Source of the DNA: Xenopus tropicalis
Taxonomy: Eukaryota; Chordata; Amphibia; Anura; Pipidae
Assembly: GCF_000004195.4 (NCBI RefSeq)
Contig: NC_030683.2
Span: forward strand, 72,759,764 to 72,823,763
Length of the DNA stretch: 64,000 bases
Direction: 5' to 3'
The translations under genes and the position numbers were made by a program. Position 1 is the stretch's first letter, and each line of letters begins with the position of its first letter. Positions 53,473 through 64,000 of the stretch are shown one piece after another. The notes below the pieces were generated by a model. That model worked only from the letters and a program-made list of their open reading frames with translations. It did not search any database and was not told where the DNA came from.

Positions 53473-54333
53473 GGGGCACATTTAGTATTCCGAATGAGTA
53501 TTATTACAAAAAAATTTGGCCAGGTTGGAGCTGCAGAGTGCTTAAGTCCTATGGGAGGCTTCCAAAATCATGCATTGAAGGTTCAAAGTCAGTAAGGTTT
53601 TTGCGCTGTTTACAATCGTTCGAATACGAAAATGTTGTAACTTTCGGATCGTACCACAATATTTTTGTATGATCACAATATGAATTTTCCCGCAATTAAT
53701 GCACATCTGAAATTATCGTATTTACTCTGATTTTTTGCCAAACGTACTTTTAATTATCCGAAATTTAGACTTTGATAAATCTGCCCCTTAGGGGCTGATT
53801 TACTTACCCACGAACGGGTCGAAATGAGTCCGATTGCGTTTTTTTCGTAATGATCGGTATTTTGCGATTTTTTCGTATGTTTTGCGATTTTTTCGGATTC
53901 TTTACGAATTTTTCGTTACCAATACGATTTTTGCGTAAAAACGCGAGTTTTTCGTATCCATTACGAAAGTTGCGTAAAAAGTTGCGCATTTTTTGTAGCG
54001 TTAAAACTTACGCGAAAAGTTGCGCATTTTTCGTAGCGTTAAAACTTACGCGAAAAGTTGCGCATTTTTCGTAGCGTTAAGTTTTAACGCTACGAAAAAT
54101 GCGCAACTTTTCGCGTAAGTTTTAACGCTACGAAAAATGCGCAACTTTTTACGCAACTTTCGTAATGGATACGAAAAACTCGCGTTTTTACGCAAAAATC
54201 GTATTGGTAACGAAAAATTCGTAAAGAATCCGAAAAAATCGCAAAACATACGAAAAAGTCGCAAAATGTTCGTTTTCAAGTCGGAACTTTTCCAATTCGG
54301 GTCGGATTCGTGGGTTAGTAAATCAGCCCCTAA
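53473..54333. mobile_element. TTAA MITE with another MITE inserted at its right end
   Basis: The outer element begins GGGGCACATTTAGTATTCCG after TTAA (53469-53472) and ends GATAAATCTGCCCC (53787). Its right TTAA is split by the inner palindrome: removing 53791-54330 and one TA regenerates GCCCCTTAAGTG. Confidence 0.75.
53791..54330. mobile_element. 540-bp near-perfect palindromic MITE
   Basis: Flanked by TA on both sides. The left arm GGGGCTGATTTACTTACCCA is mirrored at the right by TGGGTTAGTAAATCAGCCCC. The symmetry axis is near 54078 (GCGTTAAGTTTTAACGC). Near the axis each arm holds direct repeats of about 37-38 bp with GCGAAAAGTTGCGCATTTTT. Both strands give the same short frames, as expected. 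Confidence 0.9.
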
Positions 54334-54417
54334 GTGTAATGTAACTAAACCCAGTATAGTGGTCGTAGTGCAATTTAAGTAGTTCAAAGGTACGGGTTTT
54401 ACATACTAGATTTGACA

Positions 54418-54840
54418 CTACTCTTGAGTAAGTGATGTAAGTGAAGTGGTAGTGCCAGTCCACCCATGCTTTTTCAAGGCCAATATTTTCTGACCAACAT
54501 GGTGGGTCTTCTGGAGAAGGAGAATTGAGGGTGGATGTCTCTTAAGATAATTGAATGTAAGGCTTCTTTTAAATTTAGAATTAAGACCCCTCACATTCCA
54601 CAAGAATATAGAAAGGTCAGCCTTTAGTTGCATTGTGTGTACAGGTGTACCATGTGCAATGTCCCTCCCAAACCAGCAGTATGAACGTAGATAATGTGAC
54701 CAGAAAAAAAATTTGGTTATTAAACAAGAAACGTAAAATCCCTAAACTAAACAAAACCTGCATCCCTTCCTACCCACCCCCCAAACCTGGGTGGGTCTAA
54801 CAACCTAAACCATAATTCACTTATAGAAGCTGTTGGGTAG
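54418..54840 (-). pseudogene. L1/Tx1-type ORF2 start (endonuclease N-terminus)
   Basis: The minus-strand frame of 71 codons reads LNSKFKRSLTFNYLKRH and then SILLLQKTHH. The L1 endonuclease reads NVRGLNS..KR and LLQETH here, so the active-site Glu of QETH appears as Lys. The frame stops at 54418 where the element is truncated. Confidence 0.7.
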
Positions 54841-54920
54841 CATGCCTATAACATTCAAAAACATTAATTGTGTTTCTAAAACTAAGTTACCAAACAGTAG
54901 TAACGAATACAAATTACGAG

Positions 54921-55225
54921 TAGTGATGGTCGATGTTTGGCCAGGCATGGATTTGTGGCGAATTTCCACGTTTCGCCATTGGCGCATTGTTTCACGAAAC
55001 GGAATAAAAACATTCACAGCGGAAAAATTTGTGGGCGTCAAAAGAATAGTTGTGCGTCTAAAAATTGTCGCAAGAATAGTCGTGGGTGTCAAAATAATAG
55101 TCGCGGCCAACAATTTTTATTTTGCCGTGCAACATTTTTGCCGTTCTGTGAATTTTCCACTGTTTTGCGAATCTTTCGAAAGATTCAAGAATTTTTCGGC
55201 AAAGCGGAACGGGACACATAGATTT
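54921..55225. mobile_element. MITE, GATGAG(C/T)GAAT family, copy 6
   Basis: Starts GTAGTGATGGTCGATGTTTG, contains GGCATGGATTTGTGGCGAAT and TTTCGCCATTGGCGCATTG, and ends near AAGCGGAACGGGACACATAG. The interior has GTCGTGGGTGTCAAAATAAT-type repeats. Confidence 0.65.
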
Positions 55226-56581
55226 GTGCTGCCATTTTCCATGCTTCAGGACTGGCATTTGGTGTAGGCTCCAAGGTGGGTGTGATGTTGGTGAGGTGGA
55301 CTCGAGTCCTGAAACCTTTAGAACAAAAGTGGTGGGAGAGATTTAGGTCAGTTAGTAAGTTCCACTGTAGGTGCTGACATAACTGATACATCTTGGTAAA
55401 TGGGGCTTAAACAGTCAGACTTATAGAGTCAAAAAGTCAAATGCCTTTAATGCTTGTAGAGGTTTGCCTGACTATACTCCATAGTTTACTGTGGTATTAC
55501 CACCGCAAGTCTTTGTATGATAATTTGAATCAATCAATATTTTCTTCCTTAGCTTGGTCTGTATCATAGGTATGTCTAAGATTGAATGTGTGTGTCTGTG
55601 CCTGTGTCCCCAAAACCCCAGTAACATTACAAATATCTGGCAAGTTTTTATAAGGAAAAGACAATTTCAGACAAGCCAGTAACTAACTTAAAGCCCAAGG
55701 CTAGAAATGGTCTTTCTCAGCATGCCTATAAAAAGTTTCTCAGTTTTTAGAACATAAAAATAAGTACTGAATGAGATTTTCCTGACAAAGTAATAAAAAA
55801 AATATGTTTAAATTGCAATTTTAACAGTCTGACATTTTAATACCAGGGTGTGGCAAAAAGATTACCTGTAAATCTGCAGTAATTATATATGTGTTTCCCC
55901 CAAAAATGAGACAATGTCAAGAAATGTCAAGATATGGCAATCAAGCCAGAAAAAGAAAAAACAGCAAGTTGCTGTTTATATGTGAAGTGATGACATATTT
56001 ATTTCAGAGTCAAATCATTTTAGTAATCCAAAATTCCTTCAAGGAATGGGCCAAAAGATTAACGAAGGCAAATTTATCCAGATTATCTTGACATATTAAT
56101 ATTAAATATTTCCATGTTGCAACCTGTAAATTGTGAAGTCATTGTAGTGTCAGCAATGTAAGTGGCCTTTGTATTAACTTTGGGGCTATGGATATTATTT
56201 TTTTCAAACATATAATAATTTTATAATATCATTTTGTTTGTTTTCTGAAGGAATTGACATATTAACTAAAATTTGCATTATATGAAGGCCTGTACTTTTG
56301 TATCATTCCAAATGGCATTTGGTGTACTTAGGGTCAGATTTATTTAAATTGAAAACTGAAATATCACACATTGAATCTATAAGCACAACCCTTATGGGCC
56401 AAGTAACCAAGAAAAAAAAGAGCTGGGCTTAATTTACAAATATAATTTGAACAAAGTATCTTGAACAAGAGATATCCCTTGTTAATCGGCTATAAAAGAT
56501 ATGCTATATACAGTATATTACTAAATATAAGTAACCTTTTATGTGCTATGTGCCCTTTCGTTCACAAAAATGTTATGAATT
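55226..56581. other. No recognised feature (1.35 kb)
   Basis: The first 170 bp may continue the minus-strand L1. The remainder is A/T-rich without motifs. Confidence 0.3.
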
Positions 56582-58050
56582 TGTAGGGATCCATAGGGTA
56601 CATTGTCCCTATGGCTTTAAACCCTGCAGCTTCCTTGTTTTGTGCTGTTACTGGGTAAAGACCCATGTATCAGTTTTGAGTTGCATATGTGTGTTTTATT
56701 GGTTAACAGGGAAACCACTCCCTTGGCACTCAGATATAGTGCTTAACAGGGGGTGGGTCTGCCTCTTTGGCTGCCTTTGTTCTCAGGTGAAGGACCACTG
56801 AGCCTGGGAGCAGAACTAGGCCCCAGTAAGCCATGTGCCCCAGAGTGCTGTCATCCACTCTGGTGAAGTCGGGGACAGGGACCCCGTGAATGAGGACCAG
56901 TTAGATAGTGTCAACATCAGCCAGGATTCGAACACCACTTGGGGTGTTCCTGGCGTTGTGCATTTGCCTCTGTAGCCACTGGAGGCATTTTGGGCTGTCT
57001 CTGTTTGATTCTTCTCTTGTCTGTCTTCTACTTTCTGTCTGCTCCCTTTCCTCCGCCCACCTCATTAACCTCATATGTTTCCTATGTATCTCCTAATCTT
57101 CACCCTTTATAAGCCTTTCCCTGACCATTGCCCCTTGCTTGGTCATTAATTGTTTCTTGTGACCCTGCCTCCGTGTTTCCTGTTCCTGTGACTTTTCTTA
57201 TTATCTTGCTGGTTCCAAGCTCCAGTTTTCCCGTGTCCTGTTCCTGCTTTCTACCCTGTTCCTGTTCTCTGCTGCCCTTCCTAGTTCTGCATTGATCTCT
57301 CGGTTCTGACCTTGGCCTGTCCTTGACTTCGCTTGACTGCCGCTTGCCCTAACCTTTTGCCTGTTTTTGGATTCCGCCTCTGCCTGCCGTTCTATATTCA
57401 GTGTATATTTGTGTGCACTGTTACTCCTCTAGTTATTAAAGTTCTTCACTATTATCATGGCCTCTGACACCAGTTCTGTGATCTATGGTTACACTCCGGG
57501 TTACCCAGTCTTCAGGCTCCCAACTTCCTGGTACTCCACAGCGTCTCCTCAGGGAGATCGTGACAGATAGCAAGTTTTGTTGAGCACTTTCTAGGAAAGT
57601 GAGATAGTGAGGGAAGGAAGCAAGAGCTGTTTGGCTCAGAGGAAAGTAGCTTTGGGAGTACCCTTCCAGACAGGCACTGTTGCCTTAGCGTAGGGCCACA
57701 GTTTAGAAATAGGAGGCAGGTAATGTGTGAACCCTGATCCAGAGTTGCCGTGGGGCCCTGAGGGCTAGAGGTGTTCAACCTGAGGAGTGTGGTAGCCAAG
57801 CTGACTGTTCCAAGAGGTGGGCAACTGACCAGGTGGCACTGATCCTGCCCAGACTCCCAGTGGAGTTGGGAGGAGCGGGTGTGCACCCTCTCTGTGCTGT
57901 CCTCAGAGAAATGCTTTGCTAAACTGCTGGATGTGAGTATATTGGACCAACCCTGCATATTGATTGTCTCTGACAATAAACCAATTCTACTGTTCAACTG
58001 CAAGAACCTTCTGGCGCCCATTTGTTATTCTGTACTGCACACAGCTACAC
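56582..58050 (+). mobile_element. LTR (TGTAGGGA type) interrupted by another LTR
   Basis: Starts TGTAGGGATCCATAGGG, the same start as the minus-strand LTRs in this window. An AATAAA signal lies at 57976-57981. The 3' end is uncertain (near 58048). Subtracting the inner LTR (56909-57570) leaves about 810 bp, close to the 847 bp of the other family member. Confidence 0.6.
56909..57565 (+). mobile_element. Solo LTR with perfect GATAG target duplication
   Basis: A 657-bp repeat flanked by GATAG (56904-56908 and 57566-57570). It starts TGTCAACATC and ends ATCGTGACA. A TTTATAAG box lies at 57107-57114 and an ATTAAA signal at 57435-57440. The C/T-rich body (CCTGTTCCTGCTTTCTACCC) is of the Ty3/gypsy LTR style. 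No internal region remains. Confidence 0.85.
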
Positions 58051-58140
58051 TAGTTTTACTACACCATAGCTCCGTTTGGCCACTTCCACATAGCAAAGGC
58101 CCATCTTGAAGGATTAAGGCGCGTGTAGCCCATGCTAGAC

Positions 58141-58400
58141 CAGGGGTCCCCAACCACCGGGCCGTGGACTGGTGCCGGGCCATGGACTGCTTAGCACTGG
58201 GCCGCCGCCTTTCCACCGGAGCCCAATGCAGCACACACAGAGAGGCGGAAATGCAACGGCATTTAAAGGCACAAATGAACACAGCGTAAGCAAGAATGCA
58301 TAAGCGAACGCAGCGCGCACATAACAGTGCAAATAAACCTTGCAACCGGTCCTTGCCGGTCCTAGGAGAAATAAAGTTTGTGGATCCAAACTGAGGTTTG
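58141..58400. mobile_element. hAT-type element end (CAGGGGTCCCCAACC)
   Basis: Starts CAGGGGTCCCCAACCACCGG followed by GGACTGGTGCCGGGCC, a typical hAT-Charlie-like terminus. G/C-rich for about 260 bp. The opposite end was not found, so it is a truncated copy. Confidence 0.6.
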
Positions 58401-58799
58401 GCCTTATATAGCCATGAGTTCATATTTCTTAACATTTATGGTGAAGCCTGAGATAACTTTGTTTTGATCAAAAATTGTAAAGCAATGATGAATGTTCTTG
58501 TTTGGTTCTTTTACTATCAGATGTAAATAGGCCACAAATGCTGTTAATTGAAAAGTGATGTTATTAATAGAGAAACCAGACAAACACTTTTGTCATCATG
58601 TAACCACTTTTTGTCACCGTGGGTGACAAATCTCCCGAAATGCTTTCCCACTGCCAATAAAGTGAATCGTTAGTAGCCAAAATGTAACCTCCCTGTGTGC
58701 CACTGCCCTCATGGAATTTTCAGAATGAAAATGAGATTTCTTTGCATGTTGCATTAAAGGCCATATATGCTTTACTTTAATCTAAAATCTTTGAATTCA

Positions 58800-59510
58800 A
58801 TTGATTTGTGTATTTTCTATTTCTCCTCGTATGTATGTGTTCCATGTATTCCAGAGCAAAATAGTGTTGTTTTTGTGGATAGCATTTTAGCATTAGTATG
58901 CAAATATTCCCATGCATACTTTAATATCTTCTGAAAATGTGGTCTTGAGGTGAAGAATAAAAGAAATTTCCATGGAATAAATGATTTAGGAGAGGGGTGA
59001 TGAGTTGAGATAATAGGTAAAAACTTCTCCGAACATTATTCAGCTTTGTTGGGGTCAAGAAGTCTAACTTTTTTTAAGGTTTTTTAGTGAGAAGAAATTG
59101 GATTAATGTTACAATTATTCAGTATCAAGTTGTGTCAATCATTAAAGTCTCCTCCAACTATAATATTTAAGGGATTTAAAAAACATATTCTGTCAGTTAA
59201 GTCTTGGTAGAAATCTGACTTTTTTCAATTGAGGCATAAATAGGACAAAAAGAACAGTTCTGAATTAGAATTTCAGAGTATACATATCTACCTTTATTAT
59301 CTCTTGATATTTTATCAAAAATTTCCTTTAAGCTCTCCTTTTAAGCTGAAGACTATACATTTTCACCTACCCAAGAGGTGCAGAGTTTCTGGTTCCCTTC
59401 AACATCATCCTGTAAGAGACCTAGGCACAAGCTTTTCCCGGTTCTAGTTTGATTCTTTTTCTTTTAATTGGAGAATTAAAGTCATTAACATTTGAAAGAG
59501 TATTGTTATC
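58800..59510 (-). pseudogene. L1/Tx1-type ORF2 endonuclease, decayed
   Basis: Broken frames give FNSPIKRKRI (about 59480), DNKGRYVYSE (about 59300) and IVGGDFN (about 59150-59130), the NSxxKR, GRY and GDFN blocks of the L1 endonuclease in order. Stops and frameshifts separate them. Confidence 0.65.
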
Positions 59511-59816
59511 ATGTACATTTGTAGTCATTATATACAATGTAGGTGACACAGCCGGCGCCATTATAAATGTAGCCAAAAATAGAGAGGTGACTACATCAGT
59601 ACAAGTGACTAATAGGTAAAAGCATGTGAAAACAGTAATTACTGTAACTGCAAATGCAACTTTACCTTTTTCCTAAAGTGAGAGAGAAGCTAAATAAACA
59701 ATAAATAAAAAGAATTTTACCATTGAACCAGACCAATGACCTACCCATTATGTGAAAAGTTGATTTAGACTTGTCAAACTGAGTATAGTAAAGATTAATA
59801 AATGACAAGTCTCAAT

Positions 59817-60960
59817 TTATGTTTCCATCACTGCATTTTCCAATGATGCTATGTTTAGACTAAGAGGTAATCTGGATCTATGTTGATTATAATTGTTCTT
59901 TTTTTTTTTAAAGGACTGACTTGTCTGAGATGTGGGAAAGTTGCTCTTTGTTTTTATACTGAAATCCTGTTGAACCATAGAAACGTCTACATTGTTTGCT
60001 GTAGAGCATGGAGTAGAGAGCAAATGTTTTTTTGATTAAATTGGTTTCTAAGTTCATTACAAAAGTTTCTGCTTCCTTAAAGTCCTAAAAAGTATGTGTT
60101 CCTGTGGGAAAAAATGCTTTCAGAATTGGCAGATATATCATAGCAAATTTTAAATCAAGGTGAAATAACACCTGGTAAGCTTTGGAAAAGTTCTGTTTCT
60201 TTTTAGACAAGGCCACTGAGAAGTCTTGAAAACCAAGATTTTGTGTATTATCTAGAAAAAAGTTGCTGGATTCTTTATATGCTGTAAGTAATTTGAATTT
60301 TTCTGCATAGTCTAAAAATGTCACCAGAACAATTCTTGGTTACTGGGTGTTGTTGTTGCTGACAGAACCCTCCCTGTGTACTCTCTCTACCTTTATTGAA
60401 GAAATATCATTTTGTAAGCCTAGCAGGGTCGAACTTGGCTGGCGGGGCACCTGGAAAAAACCCAGTGGGGCTCCACTGGGGCTCCCCTGAGCCACTCATC
60501 TCCCTCCCCTGATGCCCCTAAGTTTAATTAATGCACGCTTGAGGGAGGGGGGTCGAATGGGTGGCTGGGGCCCCTGCAGGGGTTGTGTGGGGCTGTGGCC
60601 CTTGCAGGGGTTGTCGGGGGTGTGGTGGGGGCCCCTTGGGGGGTGTGGGGGCCCCAGGGGAGAAAGCTCCAGTGGGCCCTGCACTCCCTAGTCCGACACT
60701 GAAGCCTAGCACATTAGGTAGCCATTGTTGAATAAATAAATTATTGCTTCTAGACATGCTTTCTAGAGAGTACAGTGTAACCCATGTTCTACTGGTACTA
60801 GTCGGGGAAGGCAGCTATTGAGCTGAAATAGAGGTTAGAGTAATTTATTCAAAAATCTTATTAATGTCTGCCTGTAATCTTAATACTGCTTTGTCTATAG
60901 ATGGTATTATTAGACTGTACTTGTGCTGTTTTTGCAGTACTGTCAGTTGCACGTTTTGGA
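59817..60960 (-). pseudogene. L1/Tx1-type ORF1, decayed
   Basis: Upstream of the MITE (60710-60960) the minus strand gives LESMSRSNNLFI, equivalent to the LENRSRRNNLRI motif of L1 ORF1. Downstream of it, an open frame of 79 codons at 60324-60085 reads FQDFSVALSKKKQNF and later LDLKFAMIYLP, as in the C-terminal domain of Tx1/L1 ORF1 proteins. A further Asn/Ser-rich frame (60023-59817) is probably the ORF1 tail. Confidence 0.6.
60424..60701. mobile_element. hAT-type MITE with perfect 8-bp target duplication
   Basis: A 278-bp element flanked by AAGCCTAG (60416-60423 and 60702-60709). Ends CAGGGTCGAACTTGGC and GTCCGACACTG are inverted (CAGxGTCGxAC). The G/C-rich interior with repeated GGGGCCCC-like segments gives spurious minus-strand frames rich in Pro. 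Confidence 0.9.
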
Positions 60961-60980
60961 TTATGAACAGGGTGCCTTTT

Positions 60981-62027
60981 TTTTTTTTTTTACACACACA
61001 GGACTCATCTACATTGAGATTTTGAAGAAAGTCATTGGGTTAGAGGTATCCCCATTCATTGCTATAATTGGTGGTGAGTAGTTGCATAAGGAATAGAAGC
61101 AGAGGTGGGTCGGAGCGTGTCTTTTTCACTCAGACACCATACTGGAAGTATCGCTCATTCAATGGCTGTGACTTAAAGCCCATAACTCTCGCTAATCTTG
61201 ATGACATGCAACCTAGGTCATGCCTCATGCCTACGTACTGCCTTCATGAATATAGTGATTACAATGCAGGCACTGCTGTATTCATGGAGGACCTGTCATT
61301 AGAATGCCACATGGGAATACGTGTAATGTGCAATAAACACACTTTTTTTTCTGTTTTTGGCACTTTCACTCCTGCATGTGTATTTTCTTTTATTTTGTAA
61401 AATGTATTACCACTTTCTATTTGCATATTCCCTGCTTCTCTTGGGCTCTACTGTTTCAGTCACAGGATTTTTAGTTCAGGCTCACCTTAAAAAGAATCAG
61501 AGACAAGAAATTAGGTTGAGTTAGCATTTATAAAAAACACAGAAGAAATAAACAAAACTTTTTTTAATGAACAGAGCTATAACATTTATTTAAAAATAAT
61601 TTTATGAGCATGGTAATAAAGGCCGTAGGCTTCTTGCTAGACTAATCACTCTCACAATTACATAACCTCAAATGTATCATAATATAATACATAATATAAA
61701 TACATATGTTAGAACAGACATTTATTAGAACATCAAACTTAGAACGTTATCCTCAGCCCCTCTTAGCAGACTGACAGATGCTGAAGCAGCAGGGATAGAA
61801 GCAGATATAACAACAGATGAAATAAAACCTGAACAAAAAAAAAACCTGGACAATTGCTCAGATAATGTAATACTATCTTATGTAACATTTCAAGATATTT
61901 TAATCTTACACCTCTGCTCTGCAATAAGTAGCATAAAAAATGTAACACTTCATTCTTAGAAGGCCATTTATAATTAGGCTAACAAACCCCAAACCTTTTT
62001 GAAAAGTAAGCATTATTTCGAGCAGTA
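60981..62027. other. No recognised feature (1 kb)
   Basis: A T-run at 60977-60990 may be the flank of a retroinsertion. A 110-codon plus-strand frame at 61068 shows no known motif. Confidence 0.3.
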
Positions 62028-62362
62028 TGCAGGTATGGCATCCCTTATCCGGAAACCCTTTATCCAGAAAGCTCCTAATTACGGAAAACCCATCTCCCAT
62101 AGACTCCATTTTAATCAAATAATTCAGAATTTTAAAACTGGATTCATTTTTCTCTGTAGTAATAAAACAGTACCTTGTAATTGATCCCAACTAAGATATA
62201 AATAGTCATTTTTGGAGGCAAAACAATCCTGTTGGGTTTAATTAATGTTTTATTGATTTTTTAGTAGACTTTAGGTATGGAGATCCAAATTACAGAAAGA
62301 CCCCTTATCCGGAATACCCTCGGTCCCGAGCATTCTGGATAATGGGTCCTATACCTGTACAT
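62028..62362. mobile_element. Xenopus MITE with ACAGGTATGG ends, copy 2
   Basis: Left end GCAGGTATGGCATCCCTTAT, right end GGGTCCTATACCTGTAC. The interior matches copy 1 in reverse orientation (for example CCATCTCCCATAGACTCCAT). Confidence 0.9.
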
Positions 62363-63127
62363 CAATTTAAAAATAAGCAGCCTTTTCATAATTTTTAACA
62401 TAATAATATGGTTTGGAACAGTTACCTAAGCATTTCCTGTGTTGTGTGGGGCTGTTAATGAAGTACTACATTCAAAATCTTAAGTGAGATCCACTAGCCA
62501 AAACACAGCAATATAGGTGTAAATTAGAAGTAATTTATAACCACAAGTGCAGTGTGAAAAAGTACGATTTTTGGACAAAGCATTAAATATGGACAAAAGT
62601 TTACTGTGCCTATTGATGCAACCCACAGTGAGAATTCTGCTCAAGGGATCAATGAGGGCTCTTGTGCATCAACTCAGTAGAGTCAAGATGGACACAATTG
62701 CCACTCATATGGAAGTGCAAGATGTCTTTGTAAATGACCCATACTGTGTCCATCATGTCTCTTCTGATGAATGATGCACAAGTGCACCTTTTGATGCTGG
62801 AGGACCCTGGCGCTGCCACCATCCTGAAGCTCCAGGGTTCCCCCAGTGTGTTCCATTAAGAGGAACACCAGACTTTTCTTCAATATGCAAGTGTAATTGC
62901 ATCCATTTTGATGCATTGGCCACAGAGTGGTTGCAACTCTGCACTTGCCCACAGTGATGCTGGAATTATGGGGAGAAAGGCTACATTGCGGGTAAAAAAC
63001 ATGGTGAATTGAACTTTGCACACTGCATTTGTGGTCATAAATGATCCCTAATATCCTTAGGATTTATAACTGTCTGTATACTGCAAAACATTGCGCAATT
63101 ACCCATGATGGTAGCCTGTACAAAGCA
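62363..63127. other. No recognised feature
   Basis: Frames up to 112 codons (minus, 62683-63021) show no recognised motif. Confidence 0.3.
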
Positions 63128-63555
63128 CATAAAGGATATGTAAACCCTACACACAAAAATGTAATCAGTGAACAGCCTCTTTGAGATCTTTCAATACCTG
63201 CCACTCTGGTTGTCCAGAGGTTAATAGTAAGGCTGCAACATCCCCTTAATCACTTAGATTTCCTTCTCATCCTGTAACCCACTCAGCCCCCTCCCTCAGG
63301 AATTAGCTTTGACTTCTGGCTTGTGGGCATGCTCAGTTGTTCTAAACTCAGATTACTAAACACGCCCTCCAGTCTAGCAGCCAGTAAATAGATTGGCATT
63401 GCTGGTTCCCATAGAAACTCAGCTCTAGCTGTCTGCTTCAGTTTTTTGAAAGACAGTTCTGCTTGTGTGAGCCTGTATTCTTGATGAAATGTATGCTGAA
63501 TAAGGGTCTTTGTGTGTGTGTATGCTGTTTGCAGATTTAAATGTATCTGATTATA
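63128..63555. mobile_element. T2-like repeat (AAAGGATATGTAAACCC), left part
   Basis: Starts AAAGGATATGTAAACCCTAC, a start seen in Xenopus T2-type repeats, and continues with CAGTGAACAGCCTCTTTGAG and TTCCCATAGAAACTCAGC. The right terminus is not recognisable before the next MITE. Confidence 0.45.
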
Positions 63556-63660
63556 GGGTTGATTCACTAAGGTGCGTTAAAACAAGCGCTATTTATAGCA
63601 TGCGTTGAAAATTTTATGCACCTGCACCCTAAACAGAGCGTGCTTTTCTCCCTACTCACT
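63556..63660. mobile_element. MITE fragment with GGGTTGATTCACTAA end
   Basis: Left end of the family at 44221-44727, followed by GCGTTAAAACAAGCGC and TTATAGCATGCGTTG. The rest is lost. Confidence 0.65.
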
Positions 63661-63817
63661 TTTCAAACACAGTCCTATTTGTCAAATTACACCCATTCCT
63701 CATTGGTGGCTTCTCTCTACCAGCACTTCCTGTCAGCTCACAGGGGTGGGGACTCCTTCCGCTTTGCACTGAACAACACAGTGGGAGAGACTGGTATTCA
63801 CACAGCCACCCTATATA

Positions 63818-64000
63818 TTCAGGTATGGGATCCCTTATCGGTAAACCTGTTATCCAGAAAGTTCCAAATTATGGAAAGACCATCTCCCATAGATACCATT
63901 ATAAGCAAATAATTCTAATTTTTTAAAAATGATTTCCTTTATCTCTGTAATAATAAAACAGAACCTTGTACTTAATCCCAACTAAGATATAATTAATGCT
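63818..64000. mobile_element. Xenopus MITE with ACAGGTATGG ends, copy 3, cut by window end
   Basis: Starts TTCAGGTATGGGATCCCTTA and follows copy 2 in the same orientation to the end of the window. Confidence 0.9.

Larger units (their letters stand above)
58450..60980 (-). mobile_element. L1/Tx1-type LINE relic (ORF1 and start of ORF2)
   Basis: On the minus strand the order is ORF1 coiled-coil/RNA-binding part (about 60900-59820), then ORF2 endonuclease (about 59510-58800). An hAT-type MITE (60424-60701) interrupts ORF1. The 3' half (RT and later) is not present between 58450 and 54841. Confidence 0.65.

Noticed and set aside
53804..54387. Matching frames on opposite strands (MRNFLRNFRNGYEKL-like)
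   Set aside because: The identity of the two strands is a consequence of the long palindrome, not of coding.
57512..58021. 169-codon minus-strand open frame
   Set aside because: Spans the junction of the inner LTR and the outer LTR and has no recognised motif; its C/G-rich composition comes from the LTR.
58005..58030. TGGCGCCC as a lysine-tRNA primer-binding site at the end of the outer LTR
   Set aside because: Only eight bases agree, the preceding bases do not form a CA terminus, and no internal retroelement sequence follows.
60496..60757. Pro-rich minus-strand frames
   Set aside because: Translation of the G/C-rich hAT MITE; Pro runs come from GGGGCCCC-like DNA.
1..64000. Host exons, tRNA or rRNA genes
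   Set aside because: No convincing splice-bounded conserved frame, tRNA cloverleaf or rRNA segment could be picked out by eye; a translated search with frog proteins and a tRNA scan would be decisive.

Overview
This window looks like intergenic or intronic DNA from a clawed frog (Xenopus). The main evidence is its set of miniature inverted-repeat elements (MITEs). These include three copies of the ACAGGTATGG-ended element, TTAA-flanked T2-type elements starting TTAAAGG, and a family starting with a GATGAGCGAAT-like motif. They sit beside CR1 and L1/Tx1-type LINEs and a Tc1-type transposon whose ends start CAGGTCCTTTTCAAAAAATT. No host protein-coding gene, tRNA, rRNA or CRISPR array could be supported. 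Every open frame that could be recognised belongs to a mobile element or a tandem repeat. Species assignment is inference from repeat families, not from a gene.

Layout. 1-468 is the end of an LTR. 1.97-4.63 kb is an L1/Tx1 relic with a satellite-like element (about 150-bp units) between its two pieces; a shorter copy of that element lies at 27.3-28.4 kb. 5.38-10.49 kb is an old local tandem duplication, with a solo LTR (7636-8347) in only one copy. 10.49-11.33 kb is a CR1 fragment split by two abutting palindromic MITEs, one made of five consecutive hairpins. 11.68-12.56 kb is a Penelope-like-looking element: three 266-bp tandem units, each with a hammerhead ribozyme sequence, after an inverted arm. 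13.5-16.1 kb is a heavily decayed Ty3/gypsy gag-pol element. 17.2-22.2 kb is a probable composite element holding a T2 MITE, an L1 inserted at the edge of a 43-bp minisatellite, and about 42 copies of that minisatellite. 22.44-22.96 kb is an inverted repeat with a degenerate hammerhead. 29.4-35.1 kb is a nearly full CR1 LINE interrupted by a Tc1 element (31385-32965) and a palindromic MITE. 37.83-42.97 kb is a probable 5.1-kb T2-type element carrying 23-bp and 88-bp tandem arrays. 45.3-46.0 kb is a solo LTR with a perfect 5-bp target duplication inside a MITE. 48.6-55.2 kb holds several MITEs, including a 540-bp near-perfect palindrome, plus an LTR. 56.6-58.05 kb is one LTR nested in another. 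58.4-61.0 kb is a minus-strand L1 relic with an hAT-type MITE inside its ORF1. The right edge carries T2-type and ACAGGTATGG MITEs.

How the parts relate. The region grew by successive nested insertions. Several insertions can be dated relative to one another from target duplications, paralogous empty sites and interrupted reading frames. The three hammerhead sequences and the degenerate fourth are the most biologically interesting part, because the first retains every core base and pairing expected of a self-cleaving RNA.
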